64,000 nt of DNA. Origin: Asterias rubens. Its lineage: Eukaryota > Echinodermata > Asteroidea > Forcipulatida > Asteriidae. Under the pieces are notes generated by a model. That model did no database searches, was not told where the DNA came from, and worked only from the letters and a program-made list of their open reading frames with translations. A program made the position numbers and the translations under genes. This document shows, in pieces, positions 43,101 to 51,936 of the stretch (within the stretch, counting starts at the first letter, position 1; every line of letters starts with the position of its first letter). The stretch lies in NCBI RefSeq assembly GCF_902459465.1, contig NC_047068.1, forward strand, positions 13,353,195 to 13,417,194, in the 5' to 3' direction.

Positions 43101-46100
43101 AGATAATAATGAAAGAAAAAAACACCCTGGTCACAAGAAGTTGTGTGTGTTTAGATGGTTGATTTCGAGACCTCAAGTTCTAAATCTGAGGTCTCGAAAT
43201 CAAATTCATGGAAAATTACTTCTTTCTCGAAAACTATGGCACTTCAGAGGGAGCCGTTTCTCACGATGTTTTATACCATCAACCTCTCCCCATTACTCGT
43301 CACCAAGAAAGGTTTTATGCTAATAATTATTTTGAGTAATTACCAATAGTGTTCACTGCCTTTAATAGAGGGTTAATTAGCCATGATGAACTTTCTCTCA
43401 TAAGGTCAACTCTCCTTGATTAATAATTTCCGTTGATCAAGTTTCACAATAAACTAAATTCTCTGAACCTCCCCAGTGAAGTGTTTGTAAGTGATGGGGT
43501 GCTACAAGGGAAGAATATGTGGTGGCAAAGTGGACTTAGGAGTGCGGTTTGCAATGCACAACAACAGTCAGGTAATCCTTAAAGGCTTTTGAAACCTTTT
43601 GTAGATGAAGTTTATTGCCATGACATGAATCCCTACTCACTGTGAATGAAGATGTCATTTACTTGTAGAAGTTTCAGCTTCATTAGTCATGAAGTTTTTC
43701 AGAAAAAAAAAATCACAGAGCAATGTATTAAAGGGAAGGTACACGTTTGGTAATTACTCAAAACAAACATTACTTCAAAAACTGACTTCGTAACGAGCAT
43801 TGGAGAGCTGTTGATAGTATAAAATATTGTGAGAAACCGCTCCCTATGAAGTAAGATATTTTTTGAGAAAGAGGATATTTCTCACTAAAATAATAAAAGA
43901 CTTCTAGCTAGAAAAAATCACAGAGCAATGTATTAAAGGGAAGGTACACATTTGGTAACTACTCAGAACAAACATTACTTCAAAAACTCACTTCGTAACG
44001 AGCATTGGAGAGCTGTTGATAGTATAAAATATTGTGACAAACGGCTCCCTATGAAGTAAGATAGTTTTTGAGAAAGAGGTAATTTCTCACTAAAATAATA
44101 AAAGACTTCTTGCTAGAAGTCTTTTATTCCTATCTGAAAGCACACAAATTTGTTCAACAAGGGTGTTTTTTCTGTCATCATTTTCTCACAATATCGATGT
44201 CCGATTGAGCCCAAATTTTCACAGGCTTGTTATTTTATGCTTCTGATGGAATACACCAAGTGAGAGTACTGGTCTTTGACAATTACCGAACGTGTACAGT
44301 GCCTTGTAGGAGAGTCGCGTAAATACGTTGTACATGCTAAAATAATTTTCGTCTCCTGAGACAACAAAATTTTTTAGTGACTTAGTTTTACTCATTTCTC
44401 AAAAACTACAGCAGCTCGGCAAATAATTTTTTTGGGGAATCTTTCTACCTTCACTATCTTCAAGCAGTGTAATGTAAATCGGTTGACATTGTGTTTTGTG
44501 TCGTACAAAAAGTACCTAAACCCTTTTAGTGCAGGAGATCACAATACCTCACTGTGTTAATATGCATCTACTGTATAGCATTATGCATTAGTATTCAAAA
44601 TTGATGGTATTGTTGTTTATGTGCAAAGCACTTGCTGAGCAGTGCAGTGCTGTTGCAGTTTGAGCTGTGTATGAGGGAAACAATTATTACACACAGAAAA
44701 GCTTTTTTTTGTGAGTTAATGGGCTTTGACACATGCCCGCCGCCTGCCTCACACTGTCTTTAAATGAACCACAGGTGCACATTTAAACATGTATAATGGC
44801 TTGAGGTCATCTAAATAAAACGGTCTCTCTAATAAGAGTACTGAAGGGAGATTAACCAAGTTTTTTTTCTAAGGCGGTTATTCTCCTCTGTTATGCTGTT
44901 CACCTTTTGTTGATTGAGAGATAAAATGATAGTCTTTCTGTGAAATATTATTATTATTATTATTATTATTAAATATCAATGGGGTAAGGGTCAAGAGAAT
45001 TAATCTTGGTTTGCGGTAACACAATGTGTGTATCTACTTGCTAGGTAGATTACAGTATGTTCTCTTGTGGAGGACATTTTCAGAATTCTGGAAACTTTTC
45101 AGTTCTAAAAAGCACTGTCCTGCTTACAAAGCACTGTCCTGCTTTTTAACTACTACCTGGGCGGAAGGTAGAAAATCGGCCAGGACTACTACTTTAGCTT
45201 TAGTGGATCAAAGGGACTTCTCATTATAAACTTCACTACCGTCGCGTGAGTGGACGCTGGCGGCAGCAGACGTAATAGTTCGCTTTTGCGGCTCGGAGCA
45301 TGCGAGCGCATGCACAGTATTGCGCGCGTAGGTCTGAGCACGTGCTCTGTGAAAAAGGACTGTCTAAAAGTCTCCCATCGGTCTCAACATTTCGACTAGC
45401 TTGCTTTAGTCATCGTCAGGAGACTGCCTTAACCTACCAGTATTGTATCTCTGTGCATCTTCTTGTTGTAACTTCTCCATCCATTTGCTCTGTGCTTCAA
45501 TTACATCAGCGCTGGTCTTACAAGCCGCATAGTTATCAAGAACTTCCTGGTTGAGCTGGTAGAAACCTGGTCCCCACTTGAATCGTTTCAGAAGCTGCAT
45601 GCCATACTCAGGCAGACCTAGAGTACAAGAAACTTTGTGTAAAAATTCATTTCTTCCCAAAAGTGTCACTATAAACCTGGTCCCCACTTGGGGACTCAGG
45701 CAGACCTAGAGTACAAGGAATTGTGTAAAAATTCATTTCTTCCCAAAAGTGTCACTATAAACCTGGTCCCCACTTGGGGACTCAGGCAGACCTAGAGTAC
45801 AAGGAATTGTGTAAAAATCACTTTCTTCCTCCAAGTGTAAGGCATGATATATGAACCTTGGACTAAAAGTAGGAACATTTCATAGAGTACGAGGACTAAC
45901 CTACATGTAGACATATGTGTCAACTTTAAACTTCTCTATTCAGGCTATTTGATCACAATTTTTTTTCAGATTTAAGATTCAGGGCAAAAACAAATCAGAA
46001 ATCAGTCTAAAGTAGGAAGAATATCAGGGCCCAATTTCATGGCTCTGCTTACTGTAAGCACAGAATCGGCGCTTACTGAAGCAGGGAATTCTGTGCTTAC

Positions 46101-49100
46101 GGCAAGCGTATTTCACGGGTTAGCGGCGAATTTGGGCTTCTGCCCGTGCATACTAAACGTTACTAGGCATTCTAAGCTTACAAGGCTAGCGCAGAAATTC
46201 GGCGCGCTGGCTTGTAGGCGGGAAACGTGATCGTAAGCGCGGAATTCGGTCTGAAGTGTCATTATACACAAATGATCCTCCAGAATGTATCAACTCAGAA
46301 TGTTCATTAGTCCACTTTGTTTGTTAAAATGATCTCCCAAACAAGAGATTTTGTCAAAGCCCACAAAGTAGGTAGAAACATCAAGCTGGCAACAGCTAAT
46401 CTCACACATACAAACATTGGTTTAAAGCCATTATACACTTTCAGAACAGTAAAAAAACAAAAGGTCACAGATTTACAAATAACTTACAGGGTTTACAGAA
46501 GGTAATGGTGAAAGACTTCTCTTGAAATATTATTCCATGAAATGCTTTACTTTTTGAGAAAACATTAAAACAGTTATCAATTCTCTACCACGAGAATTAT
46601 GGATTTATAGTAAACACATGTCATGACACGGCGAAACGTGCGAAAACAAGGGTGGGTTTTCCCGTTATTTTCTCCCGACTCCAATGACTGATTGAGCCCA
46701 AATTTCCACAGGTTTGTTATTTTATATATAAGTTGTGATACAAGAAGTGTGGGCCTTGGATAATACTGTTTACCGAAAGTGTATAATGGCTTTTCATCAA
46801 TGATTATGAATTGCACAAATTAATCAATTAAGATTCAGTACTACAAAACAGCATTCGAACACTCAACCTGCAGTCTAGCCACTTGACCACGATGGTAACC
46901 AACAGGGATGAGATTTGCCAAATGTGAACATTCTTGATAAATGGCTTGTGGGCCTTGGTAATAGCCTCCCACGACTATTTCTTTCAGGGCTCAAGGATAG
47001 AGAGAACATCTTAAAATCAGAAAAAGAAAAAAAAAACATGGGTAGCCACATGCCTGGATTCAGTAAGATCCTTCCTCACTCTAAGGAAATCCTCAAATGG
47101 GGAAATCCAAAGTAACCCCATGGGGACTGTAAACCCATCTCACACTCAAGGCTCTAGTCTAAGGCGTAATCCAACCGGGGTCCATGGAGGTGAAAGGCAG
47201 GGAAAGAAACCTGTTATTAGCCAACCAGTTTTTATTTGAAGTCGATCTTAACTCATGATATTTGGTCCCCAGAAAAAAAGTAGAACAACTTTATTTAGTA
47301 GATAAATGTACGCATGGTGTAGGCCTCAATAGTTTAATTAAGCTATTTAATGAACGTTTTTTTCCCCAGATTTTTTGAAGAGCAAAAATTCAGAGTAGGA
47401 AGAATAGTATGCCTGTAAACTATAACTCTAGCTAGAAATCTCTTAGAATAAACCTTACCGACTATGTAGAAAGTTGCAGCGAATGCCTCAACGCATGACA
47501 GCTTACACGGCCTGCCGTAGTTGATAGGATTTGCGGCAACGAGGTATGGGAGGAGTCTTGGCTGACCTCCCCTCATCTTATCAAATGGCGTCTCCTCGAG
47601 CTTGGCCCAGGAGCAATCTATCACAGCGATTCCTTTCTCTTCTACAATGTGTCTGTAAAATTACGCAAAACAAAAACTGTCAACTTTCATACAACCTAAA
47701 TATTGAATGATTCACAGACACTCATCATGTGTGTTTACAAAATACTTCTTTCTGAATTCTCTTCCGACAGAATTCTGTTGCTTTCTTTTCATTCCTTTTT
47801 AACAACTGTATGCATTGCATGTGTGTGTGTTGTTTTGTCATTTTAAGCTTTGAGGAAGACGTTGCTAGGGTCAAAACAGCAGAGTGCTTGAACATTTATA
47901 TTGTAGCAATCTCAAATATATATTTACAAATAATCTTCCATTTATATAATGCGGGGTGTTATAAGGCCTAAAGATACTGAAAAAATGTTGATTATAAATC
48001 TACACACTGAAAGTACAATGATTTATTTTGGGGTTCAAAAAGAAACAAAAATATAGCAGGACTTGAGCCTGCGACCTCTGGATTAATGTGCAGGCCCTCT
48101 ACCAACTGAGCTATCTAGCCCTATGTTGGTGGTCTCCCTATTTGTCAGTATCTTTGTACTAGTCAAAAGCCGTTCAACCTGTAACTGTAATATAGCCATG
48201 GATAACAATTAGCCCTATGTTGGTGGTCTCCCTATTTGTCAGTATCTTTGTACTAGTCAAAAGCCGTTCAACCTGTAACTGTAATATAGCCATGGATAAC
48301 AATTAGCCCTATGTTGGTGGTCTCCCTATTTGTCAATATCTTTGTTTCGGTACTAGTCAAAAGCCGTTCAACCTGTAACTGTAATATAGCCATGGATAAC
48401 AATTAGCCCTATGTTGGTGGTCTCCCTATTTGTCAATATCTTTGTTTCGGTACTAGTCATCAGAAGCCTTTCAACCTGTAACTGTAATAGCAGGACTTGA
48501 ACCTATGACCTCTGGATTAACATGCAGACCCTCTACCAACTGAAGTATCTAACCCCAATGTTTGTGGTCTCCCTATAGACCATTATCACTGTGTGGCCAT
48601 CTTGATTTTACTCCATTCCAACTTATTGTAACCAAACTGAGGCTGGACGAAATAATAGTCTGGTGCCATGTTTGCGCAATGAATGTTAGCATTCATTACT
48701 GTTACGGAAACAGGGAACATGACCAAGATGGTGACAGCGTGATAAAGGTCTATTTGTCAGTATCTTTGTACTAGTCCGAAGCCATGCTTTCAACCTGTAG
48801 CTGTAATATAGCCATGGATAACACCCAAGTGTATGAAACATTCTGGAAAGCGGCAACACAACCGTACCCCGAGGCCTGGGTATCTATATTTAAATACTCC
48901 TACATTACCAAGGCTTCCTGAATACATTAAATAATAATAGACGCACCTGTCCTGTGGTGAGATACAGTTTGTTCCCAGAGGTGAGAGAATAACCCCATTG
49001 AATCTCTGGGCTAGCCGTAGTGTCCTGAGCAGGCCCTTTCTGGCTAACTTCCGACCCGTGCACTTCTTGGGATCGCAGTGCTGAAGGTCCCACATGGCCA

Positions 49101-51013
49101 GGGGGCATGGGATCTTGTAGGGATCGTCATCTTCAGCTGATCCAGATGGATGATCTGGATTTGCTAATGGGATTTTAACAGTAGATTATCAATTGTCAGT
49201 GTGGTTTTGTATAAAAATGTAATGATATAAGTACCTCACATTTCAAATAAAACATTTAAGGAGACAGACTTTTCCAATTTCTTCTCAGGTGATTATTTAA
49301 TTGTCCCGCTCTGTGGAAAGAGATAATTACACTACATTGATATGGGTGTAACCTGTTGATGTCATGTATATTGTGGGGCATCCAGAATATTTTAATTGTA
49401 ACCAGGCTCCCAAAAAATCTAAACTTTCGAATATGGATGAATTTTGTGAAACAAACCTTATGGACTCAAAACAATATTTAGGAGTACTTTGTATGAGTAC
49501 CGAGTACAAGTAGGGGCTTACTACAACACTGGTGTTAAAAAAAACAAAAAACTTGTTGTTGCCTTGGATCGGTCGAGTTGGTCTTTGAAAAGCGTTTGTA
49601 ACCGTTTGTTATAAAATGCATATGGCTAGAAAGATGTTTAAAAAGTAGAATACAATGATCCACACACATTTGCCTCGAAATTGCGTGGGTTTCCTTTTAC
49701 TCTGCGAACTAACACGGTCGGCCATTTATAAATGGCCGACTGTGTTTGCGACGAGGTAGAAGGAGAACCACACAATATCAAGTGATACTTGTGCGGATCA
49801 TTTCTACTTTTAAAATATCTTTCTAATCATATGCAATCTATAACAAACGGTTACATACGCTTTTCAAAGACCAACTCGACCGATCCAAGGCAGCGTGTTC
49901 CTTTAAAGACCCTGGACACAATTAGTAGTTGTCAAAGACCAGTCTTTTCACTTGGCGTATCTCAACATGCATAAAATAACAAACCTGTGAAAATTTGAGC
50001 TCAATTGGTCGTCGAAATTGCGCGATAATAGCGAAAGAAAAATACACCTTGTCACACAAAGTTGTGTGCTTTCTTTCATCAGATGCTTGATTTCGAGACC
50101 TCAAAATCTAAGGTCTCGAAATCAAATTCAAATATGTTACTTCAGAGGGAGCCGTTTCTCACAATGTTTTATACTATCAACAGCTCGACATTACTCGTTA
50201 TCAAGTACGGTTTTATGCTAACAATTATTTTGACTAAATACCAAACGTGTCCACTGCCTTTAACTATGATTGATATAATAAATATGATGAAGCCAAGAAT
50301 GGTTCAATGACATTTAATGACCCTGGCTATTATGTAAATATCATAATGTCATACTCATATTAGAATGGGAACTTCATCTCTTGGCACACCATCGTTTCGT
50401 AATCCAAGAAACAATTCAATCATCAGTATTGCCCAGATATTCAGGGTGATAACGTTGCAACACGACCCGCCAAATCAAGTTTTAGGTCATCCATAGAATC
50501 TAACGAGCGACTCACTGGGTGGTTCGCAGTTTACTTCAGTATACTTCCGTTCAACCAGTTTATTGCAATCAAATTATGCTAGTTAACTGGTTGAAAGGAA
50601 GTGTTTTTAAAGTTTGAATCCTGAATGACTGGAAAACTTGGCCTCAAACAAAAGCTCCAATTGTGTATTTCTTGGGTTGCCTTCTCCAAAATTACATGGT
50701 TCCAGGTAAAGAGGTGGTTTTCGATGGCATCGGCAGTGGGGCTAGCATGCCTTGGTACAATGCCAAAGTTTGGCTCTGCAGGTTTTGAACATTTTCAAGC
50801 AAAAACGGGAGAGAGGAATCTGGATCTTGCTTTAATTTCCTGAGTTCCAACATGTTCAAGATCAGGAACATTTCAGTCTGTTTTGTAGGCCTACTTCTTA
50901 CCGACATCCTGCGGGTAGTCCCTGAAATTTCTTTCAAATTTGTGTATGTGACGATGACCTCTCCCTCCTGATGCCGCAGCCTTGGAGCTTTTCCCTCCTC
51001 GCTTCCGACCCAT
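40171..51013 (-). CDS. TSR3: 18S rRNA aminocarboxypropyltransferase TSR3
   Basis: Cytoplasmic enzyme that adds the acp group from S-adenosylmethionine to N1-methylpseudouridine of 18S rRNA, a late step of small-subunit maturation. Minus-strand coding exons in phase: 51013-50902 (starting [11 protein letters not shown], donor gtaagaag), 49163-48947, 47652-47459, 45617-45438 and 40706-40171 with stop; 412 residues. Hallmarks: [85 protein letters not shown] and [15 protein letters not shown]. The human protein has 312 residues; here the fifth exon adds a long acidic Ser/Asp/Glu tail ([18 protein letters not shown]). An upstream exon ending 51745 (donor gtaagt) is probably 5' UTR. The gene converges with ERCC1 and diverges from WASHC2. 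Confidence 0.96.
41035..41382 (-). CDS. 115-codon open frame inside TSR3 intron 4, unrecognised
   Basis: Starts [15 protein letters not shown], includes [18 protein letters not shown] and a Thr/Phe-rich stretch, and ends at a stop; same strand as TSR3. It is longer than most chance frames here and free of known repeats, but has no family resemblance I can name and no obvious splice sites. May be chance. Confidence 0.2.
   Translation of the reverse strand: MAVRSSRLFSRVWEATATLSQPAGSGDITVCNRQLPCPFICISLLLTRGVRFIFGIAAAVSFDRKRRGLLHTLGLGATFLTDRPGFAFTFTKHYDSSKAELSDLSDLYCDITQKN
41892..42037. repeat. 146-bp nearly perfect palindrome
   Basis: Arms caagactctcctggatttgtcacaagaggg and its exact complement, continuing inward through tatcaacca..gaac..tgctatcactcc. 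A single-unit hairpin element with almost no loop, in TSR3 intron 4. Confidence 0.9.
42273..42298. repeat. (GTTAAC)4 run
   Basis: Four tandem GTTAAC hexamers, themselves palindromic, directly before atggctgaac. Confidence 0.9.
42367..42722 (-). repeat. MITE family A
   Basis: TTAAAGGCACTGGATACCTT to CAATAGTGTCCAGCACCTTTAA, reverse orientation relative to 759-1144. Confidence 0.85.
42979..43365 (-). repeat. MITE family A
   Basis: AAAGGCAGTGGACACTATTG to AATAGTGTTCACTGCCTTTAA with the central gagacctcaagttctaaatc hairpin; only about 260 bp from the previous copy. Confidence 0.85.
43703..44310 (+). repeat. MITE family A relative, partial tandem duplication
   Basis: A variant with AAAGGGAAGGTACACGTTTG start. 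The first about 209 bases, including the non-MITE leader aaaatcacagagcaatgtatt, are duplicated (43703 and 43912). The second copy runs on to the right end cgaacgtgtacagtgcctt. Confidence 0.8.
44978..45425 (-). repeat. dispersed element with ribozyme-like segment, copy 3
   Basis: Matches 19208-19775: aatggggtaagggtcaag..., ggtttgcggtaacac, tctacttgctaggtag, aaagcactgtcctgc (twice), ctacctgggcggaaggtag. The hammerhead-like end lies 13 bases inside the intron from the TSR3 exon 4 donor. Confidence 0.75.
45381..45424 (-). ncRNA. hammerhead-ribozyme-like motif, best copy
   Basis: Minus strand: stem I GUCUC, core CUGACGA (fits CUGANGA exactly), stem II GACUA/UAGUC around an 8-base loop, GAAA, then UGUU and GAGAC closing stem I. 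All conserved core positions are present and GUU fits the NUH cleavage rule. Stem III is minimal, as in dimer-acting animal hammerheads. Inferred from sequence only. Confidence 0.6.
45600..45830 (-). repeat. tandem copies of a TSR3 3' splice site
   Basis: The acceptor region cttgtactctag|GTCTGCCTGAGT is repeated at 45618, 45706 and 45792 (steps 88 and 86), each followed in minus-strand sense by CCCCAAGTGGGGACCAGG from the exon body. Only the 45618 copy opens the full exon. Confidence 0.85.
46026..46250. repeat. variant of the 'ggcccaatttcat' inverted repeat
   Basis: agggcccaatttcatggctctgcttactgtaagcacagaatcggcgcttac, with partly inverted right half gtaagcgcggaattcggtctg. Related: 23910-24020 and 56692-56905. 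Confidence 0.65.
46421..46794 (-). repeat. MITE family B, reverse copy
   Basis: TTTAAAGCCATTATACACTT to AAGTGTATAATGGCTTTT; the body (ggcgaaacgtgcgaaaacaagggtgggttttcccg) is the complement of 5682-6035. Confidence 0.8.
48058..48560 (-). repeat. tRNA-derived SINE with tandemly repeated body
   Basis: A reversed tRNA-like head (agcaggacttgagcctgcgacctctgg...ctctaccaactgagctatctagcc) is at each end (48058-48121, 48488-48550). Between them the unit ctatgttggtggtctccctatttgtca... occurs four times, starting 48121, 48215, 48309 and 48409 (periods 94, 94, 100). It lies in the TSR3 intron between 47652 and 48947. Confidence 0.85.
48571..48830. repeat. MITE-like element with SINE-body end
   Basis: atagaccattatcactgtgtggccatcttgattttactccattccaac ... 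ctgtagctgtaatatagccatggataacaccca. The same segment occurs reversed at 57085-57360 in a WASHC2 intron. Confidence 0.75.
49552..49905. repeat. MITE family C, complete hairpin
   Basis: Arms gccttggatcggtcgagttggtctttgaaaagcg and its complement cgcttttcaaagaccaactcgaccgatccaaggc; the whole 354 bp is a long inverted repeat. It directly abuts a family A MITE. Confidence 0.85.
49902..50264 (-). repeat. MITE family A
   Basis: CTTTAAAGACCCTGGACACA to CGTGTCCACTGCCTTTAA; the centre has gagacctcaaaatctaaggtctc. Confidence 0.85.
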
Positions 51014-51744
51014 TGCTCACTTTTTAGTCCTTTAATAAATTCAATATTCATAAAGTTCCTCTTATTTACTGGCTAAGTCTTACTCTTAATAAAATATTTC
51101 AGAACTTTTTTTAATGCCACTTGTAATATGTAGAGCTTTATGAATCAGGCATATGAAATAAAATCATAAAATAAAAATTTATTTAAAATTAAAGTGGTGG
51201 TACGTGGTACCACATACAGACATTTTCCCAAATTTAATATTTTAGCACTAGTAATAGTAGTAGTACTTTAGTAGACTACTAGTACGTAGTAGTGAACTGA
51301 AACTGAACAAATATGAGTTTCACTAATTGTAATTTTGTTGACATTATTAATATTATTATTACAAAGCACCATCACATCGCAAAAATGCTTTGAAATGGAC
51401 ACTGTCCCTGTCCAGTGTCTGCCTGTGTGCCAAGAACTCGATGACAATGCAGCAGCACTCAAGTCATGACTCAGTGAGTCAGTCGAGTCAATTGAATCAA
51501 GAATAATTTCTGAATTTCTACCTCCATTTTTTTTTCATAATCATTCATATTCATGGCCATGCCCATTGCCATTGGCAAGTTTAAAAAACCGCATTCTAAA
51601 AGCAACCAAGTCCGTGTACATGTATATGTGAAATTACAATCCCATACTTAATAAAAACCTGGTATTCAATAAATTCACTAAAACCTCACACACTTTAAAG
51701 CGTTTATACTCACTCTTTACACTTCCGTTTTGTCACTGACTTAC

Positions 51745-51936
51745 CCACGTCAATCTTCCCATGGGCGCCGCCATCTTTAAATTGAAGCCAATCACACGAG
51801 AAACCGCGAGTGCTGATGGATAATCTCGTGACAACATTGATTGGTATCCTGCTCCATCAATATCATTGCTCCAACGTAAAAATTAATGCAAATCGAATCA
51901 AAATAACGGATACCATTTACAGTGACTAGAGTAAAG
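51745..51936. promoter_or_regulatory. bidirectional promoter of TSR3 and WASHC2
   Basis: The TSR3 side begins with a minus-strand ATGGCGGCGCCC-containing exon (donor at 51744) and the WASHC2 side with ATG at 51937. Fewer than 200 bases separate them; there is no TATA box and no repeat. The minus-strand first exon has an upstream ATG whose frame does not reach the TSR3 start at 51013 directly. Confidence 0.6.

Noticed and set aside
48058-48121. possible minus-strand tRNA gene
   Set aside because: It is attached to a repeated SINE body and present twice; not an independent tRNA.
50692-51051. 119-codon minus-strand frame over the TSR3 start
   Set aside because: It is the wrong frame; the adjacent frame gives MGRKRGG... 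with correct phase into TSR3 exon 2.
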